Under the pieces are notes generated by a model, which saw nothing but the letters and a program-made list of their open reading frames with translations, searched no databases and was not told the DNA's origin. Position numbers and translations under genes: made by a program. Of a stretch of DNA of 64,000 nt, positions 47,904 to 56,630 are shown piece after piece. The first letter of the stretch is position 1. Each line of letters begins with the position of its first letter. This DNA is from Flavobacteriales bacterium UBA2669 (GTDB taxonomy: Bacteria; Bacteroidota; Bacteroidia; Flavobacteriales_E; Vicingaceae), in the NCBI GenBank assembly GCA_002359215.1, contig DEMN01000007.1, positions 274,918-338,917 on the forward strand, given 5' to 3'.

Positions 47904-49949
47904 TTAAACAAGTGCTTTTTTTAATAATCCCGCTCTTCTCAATAATGCATCATTATCAGGCTTTCTACCTCTAAATTTTTCGTATAAATCCATCGGATGT
48001 TCACTTCCTCCTTTAGATAATATATATTCTTTAAATTTTTCTCCGGCTTCAGGGTTAAAAATACCTTTTTCTAAGAAATATTCAAAAGCATCGGCATCCA
48101 ACACTTCTGCCCATTTGTAAGAATAATAACCTGCAGAATAACCCCCTTGGAATATATGTGCAAAAGAAGCACTAAAACAGATTCCATCAATAGTTGGGTA
48201 AATACGAGTTGGCAAAGTCGCTTCTTTTTCAAATTGTTCTACATCTTTAATGGTATCGGCAGGAGTAGTGTGCCAAGCCATATCTAGTAATCCAAAATTC
48301 AATTGTCTTACTATTGCTGTTGCTTCCATAAAATTAGATGATGCTTTAATTTTTTCTACCAATTCCATTGGAATAACTTCGCCTGTTTCGTAATGAAATG
48401 CAAACAATTCCAATGCTTCTTGCTCGTAACACCAATTTTCTAATAATTGTGATGGCAGCTCAACAAAATCTCGGTAAACACTTGTTCCTGAAAGTCCCGG
48501 ATAAGTGGTATTTGCCAACATTCCGTGTAAGGCATGTCCGAACTCATGAAACAAAGTAGTTACTTCATTAAAAGTTAATAAAGAAGGTTTTGTTTTAGTA
48601 GGTTTGGTAAAATTGCATACGTTAATTACTTGTGGGCGAATATTCTCGCCATTTTTAATGCACTGACTGTTAAAAGTGGTCATCCAAGCTCCATTTCTTT
48701 TGCCTTCTCTAGGGAAATAATCGCCATAGAAAATAGCGACTAATTCATTGTTTTTATCGGTTACTTTATAGGTTTTTACATCTACATGGTATTTATCAAT
48801 ATCAAATACTTCGGTGAACTGTAAACCATATAATTTTTCGGCAACAATAAAAGCCCCTTTAATAACATTTTCTAACTGAAAATAGGGTTTTAGTTGCTCA
48901 TCGTCTATTTCAAATAATTTTTGTTTTAGTTTTTCGCTATAATAAGCACCATCCCAGCTTTCTAATAATTCCGGGCCACCATTTTCTTTAGAAAAATTAC
49001 ATAATTGCTTGTATTCGTCAAGTGCCACAGGTCTGGCTTTGTCTAACAAATTATTTAAAAAGTCCATTACATTTTTAGAAGAAGTAGCCATTTGCTCTTC
49101 CAACACAAAATCTGCATGGGTTTTATAACCTAATAAATTAGCTCTTTGTTCTCTCAATTGAGCTATGGTCAACACATTGTTTCTGTTGTCATGCCCATTG
49201 TTATTGAAAGCTTTTGAGCCTGATGCTTTTGCCAATTTTTCTCTCAAAGCACGGTTATCAGCATAAGTCATAAACGGAAAATAGCTTGGCATGGCCAAGG
49301 TAAACACCCAACCGTCTTTATTTTTTTGTTCGGCAGTCATTTTTGCAGCTTCCACCACGCCTTCAGGCAATCCACTTAAGTCTTTTTCATCAGTAATGTG
49401 CAGCTCGTAATTGTTGATTTCTGCTAACAGATTTTCGCCAAAGTTTAAAGATGTTTCTGAAAGCTTTTTATCTATTTCTCTGAGTATTTTTTTGTCTTCT
49501 TCGTTAAGATTAGCTCCATTTCTTACAAAACTTTTGTAGGTTTTGTCTAACAACATATCTTCTTCTGCAGTAAGCTGAAAAGTTGCTTTGTTTTCATGGA
49601 CTGATTTTATTCTTGCGAAAAGTTGTTCGTTTAATCCAACATCGTTCCCAAACTCAGCCAACATTGGCGAAACTTCTTTGGCGATTTTCTGAATTTCATC
49701 ATTTGTTTCAGCAGAGTTTAAGTTAAAGAAAATATGTGAAACGCTGTCTAACAATTGTCCGCTGAAATCAAGTGCTGCAATGGTGTTTTCAAAAGTGGGA
49801 GCTTCCGAATTATCGGTAATAATGTCTATTTCTTGTTTAGCCTTATCAATAGCAGCCTCAAAAGCGGGTTTAAAATGTTCGTTTTTTATCTTTGAAAAAG
49901 GTGGAGTATTAAAAGGCGTATTAAATTTTTCTAATAATGGATTTGTCAT
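47904..49949 (-). CDS. M3-family zinc oligopeptidase (Dcp/PrlC-like)
   Basis: Cytoplasmic or periplasmic peptidase degrading short peptides. Zinc motif HEFGH at 468-472 (H468, E469, H472), followed by the third ligand region near residue 497. ATG at 49949 (MTNPLLEKFNTPF) gives 681 residues; the frame extends to a TTG at 49961 that is not needed. No signal peptide is obvious. The sequence fits peptidyl-dipeptidase Dcp and oligopeptidase A equally by eye. Confidence 0.92.
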   Translation of the reverse strand: MTNPLLEKFNTPFNTPPFSKIKNEHFKPAFEAAIDKAKQEIDIITDNSEAPTFENTIAALDFSGQLLDSVSHIFFNLNSAETNDEIQKIAKEVSPMLAEFGNDVGLNEQLFARIKSVHENKATFQLTAEEDMLLDKTYKSFVRNGANLNEEDKKILREIDKKLSETSLNFGENLLAEINNYELHITDEKDLSGLPEGVVEAAKMTAEQKNKDGWVFTLAMPSYFPFMTYADNRALREKLAKASGSKAFNNNGHDNRNNVLTIAQLREQRANLLGYKTHADFVLEEQMATSSKNVMDFLNNLLDKARPVALDEYKQLCNFSKENGGPELLESWDGAYYSEKLKQKLFEIDDEQLKPYFQLENVIKGAFIVAEKLYGLQFTEVFDIDKYHVDVKTYKVTDKNNELVAIFYGDYFPREGKRNGAWMTTFNSQCIKNGENIRPQVINVCNFTKPTKTKPSLLTFNEVTTLFHEFGHALHGMLANTTYPGLSGTSVYRDFVELPSQLLENWCYEQEALELFAFHYETGEVIPMELVEKIKASSNFMEATAIVRQLNFGLLDMAWHTTPADTIKDVEQFEKEATLPTRIYPTIDGICFSASFAHIFQGGYSAGYYSYKWAEVLDADAFEYFLEKGIFNPEAGEKFKEYILSKGGSEHPMDLYEKFRGRKPDNDALLRRAGLLKKALV

Positions 49950-50043
49950 GTTTATTCTCAATTTTTGATTTTGGCAAAGTTAGCGATTAATCGTGAGTTG
50001 GGAAGGTAGTTTATAAGTTTGGAGAATTTTTAACATCCAATCT

Positions 50044-50532
50044 CTATTCAAACTCCACTACTTCTAAATCTTTAATTTCATTATTGTCGAGTGTAAACCG
50101 CACGATGGTTTTAACTTTATGAAAGCCTTGTTGTCCTGCTGCTCCGGGATTGATGTGTAGGAGTTGAAGTTTTTCATCATACATCACTTTTAGAATGTGA
50201 GAATGTCCGCAAATAAAAAGTTTAGGTGGGTTGTTGGTTATTTCTGCTTTAATTTCTTGGTTGTACCTGTTTGGGTAGCCTCCAATGTGGGTTATCCAGA
50301 CATCGACTCCTTCACAATTAAATCGTAAGTTTTTAGGAAAACGAGTTCTTATGGTTTGTCCGTCAATATTGCCATAAACCCCTTTTAGCGGTTTCAATCT
50401 TTCCAATTGTTCTATTACTTCATAATTGCCAACATCTCCGGCATGCCAAATTTCATCACACTGTGCAAATAATTTTTCCAATTTCGGATGAAAATATCCA
50501 TGTGTGTCTGAAATAAGTCCTATACGTTTCAT
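50044..50532 (-). CDS. YfcE/MJ0936-type phosphodiesterase
   Basis: Calcineurin-like metallophosphoesterase, 162 residues. Metal ligands in ISDTHG (D9, H11), HAGDVGNYE (D33), GNIDGQ, ITHIGG and CGHSH. Family members cleave phosphodiesters such as bis-pNPP or cyclic nucleotides; the true substrate is unknown. Confidence 0.92.
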   Translation of the reverse strand: MKRIGLISDTHGYFHPKLEKLFAQCDEIWHAGDVGNYEVIEQLERLKPLKGVYGNIDGQTIRTRFPKNLRFNCEGVDVWITHIGGYPNRYNQEIKAEITNNPPKLFICGHSHILKVMYDEKLQLLHINPGAAGQQGFHKVKTIVRFTLDNNEIKDLEVVEFE

Positions 50533-50641
50533 TTTTTTAATAATTATTTATAGCAGAGTTAAAGAAATAATTAGTTTTACCAAAAGATAATAAAACAAAA
50601 TCTTTTTAGTTTGTATTCTCATTAAATTAAAAACTAGAACC

Positions 50642-51412
50642 ATGAAAAATAATTTTTTAAAACTTAATTTATTGATAGTTTGCTTTTTGCTAGTTACTTC
50701 TGGCATTTTTGCTCAAGAAAAACAAGATACGTTAAAACCATTAAAAGGCGATTGGGGTTTTGTGCTAAACTTAACCGGATTGGTAGATAATATTTCCTTA
50801 GGCACTCGTTCAGACATCAACAATAACAATACTGTATTGGCAAAATACCAATTGAAAGATAATAGAGCATTGAGAATTGGCTTGGGGTTATACTCTAAAA
50901 GAGAGAATAATTTTGCTGCCGACAGTATTTCATTGTTATCAGGTAATAGAGCTTGGAGAGAGGTTGACTCTATTGAAACAAGGTTTGATTTTTCGGTTGC
51001 ATTGGGTTACGAAATTCAATTTGAAGGCACAAGAAGATTAATGCCTTACGTTGGCGGTGAGTTGGTAGTTGGCAGAATTGGCAATACTAAAATTGATGCT
51101 ACAACAGAAATCACCGACAAATTAGGAACGCAACGAATTAAAAGAATTATTCAGCAAGATGGAGGAATGAGCTTTGGCGTAAATGTGTTAGCCGGATTTA
51201 ATTATTTCTTTGCTGAACATATTTCTATTGGAGCAGAATTTAACTTAGGTTATATGGCATCAGTAAGAGGGGGCGACCAAAGTGAAAGTGTAGTGGACAC
51301 CCCTGTTAGTGGACAACAAACATCTTCTTTTGTTAATTCTAAAGGAGGTACTTCCGACAGAGGTTTTGATGTAAATTCTACTGCCGGATTGTTGCTTTCT
51401 TTTTATTTTTAA
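50642..51412 (+). CDS. Outer-membrane beta-barrel protein
   Basis: 256 residues; signal peptide MKNNFLKLNLLIVCFLLVTSGIFAQ. Amphipathic strands (ALRIGLGLYSKRE, FSVALGYEIQFEG, LMPYVGGELVVG, FGVNVLAGFNYFF) and the terminal LLLSFYF (Phe end) mark an 8- to 10-strand barrel. No specific function known. Stand-alone gene ended by a strong shared terminator. Confidence 0.82.
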   Translation: MKNNFLKLNLLIVCFLLVTSGIFAQEKQDTLKPLKGDWGFVLNLTGLVDNISLGTRSDINNNNTVLAKYQLKDNRALRIGLGLYSKRENNFAADSISLLSGNRAWREVDSIETRFDFSVALGYEIQFEGTRRLMPYVGGELVVGRIGNTKIDATTEITDKLGTQRIKRIIQQDGGMSFGVNVLAGFNYFFAEHISIGAEFNLGYMASVRGGDQSESVVDTPVSGQQTSSFVNSKGGTSDRGFDVNSTAGLLLSFYF

Positions 51413-51431
51413 AGGACAGATTTAGACATAA

Positions 51432-51468
51432 AAAAAAGCGGGAACTGATTAGCAGTTCCCGCTTTTTT
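51432..51468. terminator. Bidirectional terminator between convergent genes
   Basis: 11-bp perfect stem AGCGGGAACTG / CAGTTCCCGCT, 5-nt loop, with A-run before and T-run after; serves both the barrel gene and the T9SS gene. Confidence 0.92.
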
Positions 51469-51483
51469 GTTTTAAATAGTTGA

Positions 51484-52548
51484 TTATTGAACTATCAGTT
51501 TTTTAGTAATTTTTTGTTCTCCAATTAAAGTACTTATAAAATAAACTCCTTTAGCTAAGTTAGCTGTTTCAATAGTAAGTGTATTCATTCCTGGTTGCAT
51601 ATTACCAGTAAATACATTTTTCAATTGTTGTCCCAATTGGTTAAGTAGCGTAACTTCAACTTTTTCATTAGTAGCTAATTCAAAAGTAAGGGTAGCATTT
51701 TCATTGGAGATAGGGTTAGGATAGACACTCAAATTGAATTTATTTTCTAATTCATCAACACCAACCATAGGCATAGGGTATTGAGAAATTACCGTTCTGG
51801 AAGAATCTCCTGCAATTTCTGCATCAATAATAGAAAGTAATGGGTATTTGCTAACAGAAGGTTCGTAATAGTTAATGATTTTACCTTTTATAGTTATAGG
51901 AAGAATAGCTGGCAAAGGAAATGGTAAAATAATAGTATCGGTAACTAAGCTATCAAACTGAACAACCCTTAATACATTAGGAATGCTTACACTATTTGGT
52001 AATAATAATGTTCCCCAAGCATCTGCATTTACAGAAACGGTACCACTACCATTTGTTGTTGTATTATAGTCAACAGCTGTAAACTGACCTGAAAAAGCAT
52101 CATTAAAACTATTTCCATATGCAAATGGATAAGTCATTATTTTTTCAGGGTCTGTATATTTAATAACGGTAACACCAAAAGTATTAATATCTAGTACCAT
52201 CCCATTGTTTACTAGACTATCTGTACTAACTAATTGTCCGTAGCGTTTATTTACAGGAGATCCTGCTGTAGTATCAGCGTAAGTTGCAGTAGGAAAATCA
52301 CTTGCGTAAGTAGTTGTAGTAGGGTTAACATAATAATTGGTTTGAGACATCCCGTAGCCTGCAAGTGTACTATAATCAAAAGTTACGTTTGCTCCAGTAG
52401 TGTTATCAATAACAGTATTACTATCAGCAATATAATATAGTTGGTTCTCTCCTACTAAAGGAGCATGGTTGCTTGAAGTAAGTGTTGGTTGAGCTAATGC
52501 AGCGGATGTCAATGCTGTCCCAATAATAAATAAGTAAATATTTTTCAT
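51484..52548 (-). CDS. Secreted protein with type A T9SS sorting domain
   Basis: 354 residues; signal peptide MKNIYLFIIGTALTSAALAQ. The central 240 residues are a beta-rich domain with no recognised family. The last ~80 residues contain LSVYPNPISNENATLTFEL and end in KKLIVQ, the Por_Secre_tail (type A) sorting domain. Surface-exposed or secreted; function unknown. Followed by a shared terminator. Confidence 0.9.
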   Translation of the reverse strand: MKNIYLFIIGTALTSAALAQPTLTSSNHAPLVGENQLYYIADSNTVIDNTTGANVTFDYSTLAGYGMSQTNYYVNPTTTTYASDFPTATYADTTAGSPVNKRYGQLVSTDSLVNNGMVLDINTFGVTVIKYTDPEKIMTYPFAYGNSFNDAFSGQFTAVDYNTTTNGSGTVSVNADAWGTLLLPNSVSIPNVLRVVQFDSLVTDTIILPFPLPAILPITIKGKIINYYEPSVSKYPLLSIIDAEIAGDSSRTVISQYPMPMVGVDELENKFNLSVYPNPISNENATLTFELATNEKVEVTLLNQLGQQLKNVFTGNMQPGMNTLTIETANLAKGVYFISTLIGEQKITKKLIVQ

Positions 52549-52593
52549 AGTTGTAGTTTTTATTTTGATGTAAAGTTAAGGATTTTATTAAAC

Positions 52594-53283
52594 TTAGAAC
52601 TTCAAAGCTAAACCTGTACCTAAATAGACTCCCCTCAGTTTCATATCCATTTCCCAAGTATAATCCACACCACTTAAAAAATTGTTAGCACTATCTACCA
52701 GTTCTGGTTCAACATTTATACTCATAAAAGGAAAGTTCAAACTAAATAATATGCCTACATGGTCCGAAAAGAAAACTCTATCAGTTACTCCAAATGTAAA
52801 ATAACCGCCTTTTCCACTGGCTGATTCTATAATAATTGCTGGGTCTGTTTGGTATTCCCAGTTAGCACTTGTAACTCCTAATCCTAAGGTAAGAAATAAA
52901 TCATTTTTATCAGCGTTGAGTAAATGATAATTACAGTGAATGGCGAAATCAGTACTTTTTACACTTTTCAAGGTGTCTCTATCTTCTTCTGCAATAAAAT
53001 AATTGTTAGCACCTATTTTTAGTCCAATCCCAAATTTGTTAGAAATACCATATTCGGCTCCTATTCTAAAAATGCTACTAGCTGTACCATCCTTATCTGT
53101 TTCAGTAAAATTAAAACCAAAAGCACTAATTTTTGATGTTGTTTCGGTAGCATAGATTCCTAAGCCTAATTCTACATCTATATTCCAATTGCCTTTTTGA
53201 AAGGCTTGAGCATTGGTTTTAATACTTGTTATACTTAATATAAACAACATTATTGTTGCCAAATAAAATGGTGTTTTTTTCAT
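52594..53283 (-). CDS. Outer-membrane beta-barrel protein
   Basis: 229 residues, signal peptide MKKTPFYLATIMLFILSITSIKTNAQ. Strands such as IFRIGAEYGISNKFGIGLKIG and LFLTLGLGVTSANWEY, ending YLGTGLALKF with C-terminal Phe, indicate a small porin-like barrel. Divergent from the histidine kinase gene; probably envelope stress or adhesion related only by location. Confidence 0.8.
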   Translation of the reverse strand: MKKTPFYLATIMLFILSITSIKTNAQAFQKGNWNIDVELGLGIYATETTSKISAFGFNFTETDKDGTASSIFRIGAEYGISNKFGIGLKIGANNYFIAEEDRDTLKSVKSTDFAIHCNYHLLNADKNDLFLTLGLGVTSANWEYQTDPAIIIESASGKGGYFTFGVTDRVFFSDHVGILFSLNFPFMSINVEPELVDSANNFLSGVDYTWEMDMKLRGVYLGTGLALKF

Positions 53284-53411
53284 AATTAATTGTTTTTAAG
53301 GTTGAACAAATGTAATCCAAAAATAAAAAGAATAAATAAAAAGTTTGTTTTTTTTAGATTAATTGATGTATTCATTTATTTTTGAGGAGTAATTATTAAA
53401 CCTTGAATGTA

Positions 53412-55421
53412 ATGAATTTTCTATTAAGAAGTGTTTTTGCTTTATTAATATTTGTTTCAAATGTACAAGCAAATGAAGATTCTTTGCTTGTAGCCAGCTT
53501 ATTAAAGCAGGCCGACCAATCTCAACAAGAAGATTCATCCTTGTTTTATGCTAATAAAGCGTTGGAATTTGCATCAAAAAAAAATTACATAACAGGTGTT
53601 TTGTTGTCAATTACTAAAATAGGTAATGTTTATGCAATGTCTGGTAAATTAGAAGAAGCTATAAGTTTTTATAAAACTACCATTCCAAACTATAAGTTTG
53701 ATGCTACTCAACTTAGTACAGCTTACAATCAAATAGGAATTTATCATGTTTATTTAGGGCATTATGATAGTACAGAAACATACTTCTTAAAAGCATTAGA
53801 AATGCGGAAACAAATGAATGATAGTGTAGGTATTGGAGCATCTTTAAATAATTTAGGAAATGTAATGATGTCTAAAGGAGATTATGATAAGGCAGTAAAA
53901 TATTTTTTTCAATCGCTTAAAATTCGTGAAACTATTAAAGATAGTGCTGGAATAGCTTCTTCTACTAATAATATTGGAATGATTTATTACAAACAGCAAA
54001 AATTTAAAGAAGCTATTAAATATTACCATAAAGCACTTGAGATCAACATCAAACACCATGTTGTTGATAAGGAAATCTTTATTCTAAATAACTTAGGAAA
54101 TATTTATGACGAAATGAATGAATTAGATTCTTCTGTTCATTATTACTCTATAGCAATAAATAAAGCTGATGAATTTGGTCAAAATAGATTAATTGCTATT
54201 TCTTATGGTAATATGGGGGTTACACAAGAGAAATTAGGAAATTATAATGAAGCTATAAAGTACTTAAATAAAGCATTGCAAATAAGAACTGAATCTAATG
54301 ATTTGGAAGGTCAAGCAATTTTGTATAACAATTTAGGTAGTGTTTATATTTCATTAAACAAAAATGATAGTGCGGTGTATTTTTTCAAAAAAAGTAATGA
54401 TTTTACTACTTTAATAGGTTTTAATGAGGCTACTAGAGATAATTATTTGGGATTAGCAACAGCCTATGATAAACTAGGGAAATATAAAGAAGCATTTGAA
54501 GCACATAAAAATTACCTTGTCTATAAAGATTCCATATTTAATGAAGAATCAAATAAACAAATTGAAGAAATTAGAACACAATATGAAACAGAGAAGAAAG
54601 AGAAGCAATTGGCAGAACAAGAGGTTATTATCACAAAAGAACAATTACGGGTAAGACAAAGGAATTACACTCTTGTAGGTTTGGCTTTAGTATTAATTTT
54701 CATTGTTATTTTGAGCGTTTATGTCTACAAACAACAAAAATTTAAGCAACAAAAACTAATTGAAGAAAATAGATTGAAAGATGAAATAGCTAAAATCACA
54801 CTTCAAAATGAATTACATGAAGAACGAATAAGAATATCAAGGGATTTACATGACAATATAGGTTCTCAACTAACTTTTATTATTTCTTCGGTAGATAATA
54901 TGGGCTATTTGTTTAAAACAGCAGACGAAAAACTTAGAGAGAAACTACACGGTATAGCTGACTTTAGTAGAACAACCATTACCCAGCTTAGAGATACTAT
55001 TTGGGCATTAAACAAAGATGAAATAAGTTTTGAAGATTTAAAATCGAGGTTATATAATTACATTGAAACAGCCAAAATTGTTAAAGAAAACATTACATTT
55101 AATTTTGAGGTGGATGTGAAACAAAAAATTAGTTTTAATGCTATTGAAGGAGTAAACATTTACAGAATAGTTCAGGAAGCTATAAACAATTCGTTAAAAT
55201 ATTCTGCGGCAACCACTATAAATGTATTACTTAAAGAAGAACAAGATAAACTGATACTAAAGATTGAGGATGATGGAATAGGGTTTAATATTAATGAAGT
55301 AAAATTAGGCAATGGCTTGGATAATATGAAAAATAGAGCCACCTCCATAAAAGCTAATTTCAACATAGATTCTACACCAGAAAAAGGCACAACCATATTA
55401 TTAGAAATGCCCATTAAATAA
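53412..55421 (+). CDS. TPR-domain sensor histidine kinase (NarL-type partner)
   Basis: 669 residues from the ATG at 53412 (the frame opens at a TTG 9 nt upstream). Signal peptide about 1-21, then TPR repeats (about 40-365; YDKAVKYFFQSLKIRE, FKEAIKYYHKALEI and YNEAIKYLNKALQIR are three of them) as periplasmic sensor, a coiled coil, one transmembrane helix at about 419-439, and a cytoplasmic HisKA_3 kinase. Phospho-acceptor H480 in RDLHDNIGSQ; N-box EAINNSLKYS near 589-598; G-box GNGLDNMKNRA. This class pairs with NarL/FixJ-type regulators, matching the next gene. Confidence 0.95.
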   Translation: MNFLLRSVFALLIFVSNVQANEDSLLVASLLKQADQSQQEDSSLFYANKALEFASKKNYITGVLLSITKIGNVYAMSGKLEEAISFYKTTIPNYKFDATQLSTAYNQIGIYHVYLGHYDSTETYFLKALEMRKQMNDSVGIGASLNNLGNVMMSKGDYDKAVKYFFQSLKIRETIKDSAGIASSTNNIGMIYYKQQKFKEAIKYYHKALEINIKHHVVDKEIFILNNLGNIYDEMNELDSSVHYYSIAINKADEFGQNRLIAISYGNMGVTQEKLGNYNEAIKYLNKALQIRTESNDLEGQAILYNNLGSVYISLNKNDSAVYFFKKSNDFTTLIGFNEATRDNYLGLATAYDKLGKYKEAFEAHKNYLVYKDSIFNEESNKQIEEIRTQYETEKKEKQLAEQEVIITKEQLRVRQRNYTLVGLALVLIFIVILSVYVYKQQKFKQQKLIEENRLKDEIAKITLQNELHEERIRISRDLHDNIGSQLTFIISSVDNMGYLFKTADEKLREKLHGIADFSRTTITQLRDTIWALNKDEISFEDLKSRLYNYIETAKIVKENITFNFEVDVKQKISFNAIEGVNIYRIVQEAINNSLKYSAATTINVLLKEEQDKLILKIEDDGIGFNINEVKLGNGLDNMKNRATSIKANFNIDSTPEKGTTILLEMPIK

Positions 55422-55435
55422 GCCAAATGACGTAT
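55418..55435 (+). promoter_or_regulatory. NarL-like operator at the response-regulator promoter
   Basis: ATAAG-C-CAAATG-A-CGTAT, overlapping the histidine kinase stop codon. It ends 22 nt before the -7 box TAAATTTG (55458-55465), so an activator would sit at about -43. Confidence 0.7.
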
Positions 55436-55457
55436 TATTTATAAGATACTTACCTCC

Positions 55458-55472
55458 TAAATTTGCCTAAAA
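55458..55472 (+). promoter_or_regulatory. -7 box of the response regulator
   Basis: TAAATTTG fits TAnnTTTG exactly and continues TTTGCCTAAAA as at 18990-19000; the ATG follows at 55484. Confidence 0.6.
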
Positions 55473-55483
55473 CATCAATTATT

Positions 55484-56137
55484 ATGAACATAAAAATAGC
55501 CATAGCAGAAGACAATAATTTTTTAGCTCAATCCATAGAAGAAAAATTAGCTCTTTTTGATGATTTTAAATTTAAGTTTAGGGGGAAAAACGGAGCAGAA
55601 CTTATTGGTAAACTAGAAGAAGACCATGTAATTGATGTTGTTTTAATGGATATTCAAATGCCTGAGATGGATGGAATAAAAGCTACAGAGCTTATTAAAA
55701 ACAGATATCCGCAAATAAAAATTATAATGCTTACTGTTTTTGATGATGATGAAAATATTTTTAACGCCATAAAAGCCGGAGCAGATGGTTATTTACTTAA
55801 AGAAATTACACCGGATACTTTGCATGATGGAATTTGCCAGGTACTAGAGGGAGGTGCGGCAATGACTCCTTCTATTGCTGCAAAAGCATTGAACTTATTA
55901 AGATTTCCTGAAAAAGTAACAGCAGATAAAGTACAAGTAGAAGAAATATCGCTCACTAAAAGAGAAACAGAAATTTTAGAGCAACTTTCTAAAGGACTGA
56001 ACTATCAATTAATTGCAGAAAATTTATTTATTTCTCCTCCAACAGTTAGAAAACATATAGAAAATATTTATAAGAAACTGCAAGTGCATAATAAGATGGA
56101 AGCGGTACAAAAAGCTATGAAAAACAATTTAATATAG
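55484..56137 (+). CDS. NarL/FixJ-type response regulator
   Basis: ATG at 55484 (217 residues) rather than the upstream TTG. Receiver domain 1-120 with acidic D9/D10-type pocket (IAIAEDNN), phospho-acceptor D56 in VVLMDIQMPEMDG and K in YLLKEI; LuxR/GerE helix-turn-helix at about 150-212 with recognition segment ISPPTVRKHIENIYKKL. Encoded directly after the kinase; the kinase-regulator pair with an operator just upstream of it predicts positive autoregulation. Confidence 0.95.
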   Translation: MNIKIAIAEDNNFLAQSIEEKLALFDDFKFKFRGKNGAELIGKLEEDHVIDVVLMDIQMPEMDGIKATELIKNRYPQIKIIMLTVFDDDENIFNAIKAGADGYLLKEITPDTLHDGICQVLEGGAAMTPSIAAKALNLLRFPEKVTADKVQVEEISLTKRETEILEQLSKGLNYQLIAENLFISPPTVRKHIENIYKKLQVHNKMEAVQKAMKNNLI

Positions 56138-56152
56138 ACTAACTACTTCAAT

Positions 56153-56170
56153 ATACGACAAATGACGTAT
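56153..56170 (+). promoter_or_regulatory. NarL-like operator upstream of the orphan LuxR domain
   Basis: ATACG-A-CAAATG-A-CGTAT. Distance to the weak -7-like CTTCTTTG (56193-56200) is again 22 nt. Confidence 0.68.
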
Positions 56171-56205
56171 TGAAAGAATTGGATTAATTCTACTTCTTTG
56201 TACCT

Positions 56206-56430
56206 ATGAAAGAAGGTAATAATATTCCAAAACTTACTCCCAGAGAAAAAGAAGTGTTAGTTCATATTTCTGATGGGATGACACATAAACAAATAGCAGA
56301 TAAACTCATTGTTAGTCCATCAACTATTCGTAAACATATGGAAAATAGCTACAAAAAACTTAAAGCCCATAATAAAATAGAGGCTGTTCAAAAAGCTATT
56401 AAAATGAACCTTATCGAGAATAATAATTAA
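56206..56430 (+). CDS. Stand-alone LuxR/GerE DNA-binding domain protein
   Basis: 74 residues that are only a helix-turn-helix; no receiver or ligand domain. LTPREKEVL and the recognition segment VSPSTIRKHMENSYKKL are close to those of the response regulator next door (ISPPTVRKHIENIYKKL). It has its own ATG and an operator upstream. Likely competes or dimerises with the response regulator at the same DNA site; this is inference. Confidence 0.88.
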   Translation: MKEGNNIPKLTPREKEVLVHISDGMTHKQIADKLIVSPSTIRKHMENSYKKLKAHNKIEAVQKAIKMNLIENNN

Positions 56431-56456
56431 AAAAGTAATTTCATTTTGTCTTTTTC

Positions 56457-56476
56457 AATACCCTTTTTAAGGTATT
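56457..56476. promoter_or_regulatory. AATACC...GGTATT palindrome, distal copy
   Basis: AATACCCTTTTTAAGGTATT; same 20-bp dyad (one mismatch) as the copy at 56528-56547, centres 71 bp apart. Could also serve as a weak terminator for the orphan LuxR gene. Confidence 0.55.
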
Positions 56477-56522
56477 TTACTGTTTTTTATTTCGCTTAAA
56501 TAATTGGTAATTAATAATTTAA

Positions 56523-56552
56523 TTTACAATACCTTTTTTAAGGTATTGTAAA
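56523..56552. promoter_or_regulatory. Perfect 30-bp palindrome overlapping the haem operon promoter
   Basis: Arms TTTACAATACCTT and AAGGTATTGTAAA around TTTT. It contains the -33 TTG (56546-56548), so a bound protein would block RNA polymerase. Candidate iron- or haem-responsive operator; regulator unknown. Confidence 0.65.
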
Positions 56553-56577
56553 AAATCTTTGTTTGTTTTTATCTTTG
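56546..56577 (+). promoter_or_regulatory. Promoter of the haem/iron operon
   Basis: TTG at 56546-56548, 21-nt spacer, TATCTTTG at 56570-56577 (TAnnTTTG), then GC; a textbook Bacteroidota promoter 53 nt before the ATG. Confidence 0.75.
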
Positions 56578-56630
56578 CGCTTCTATTTAGAATTAGTCTA
56601 AATAAATATAACAATTAAAAACAAACAATT

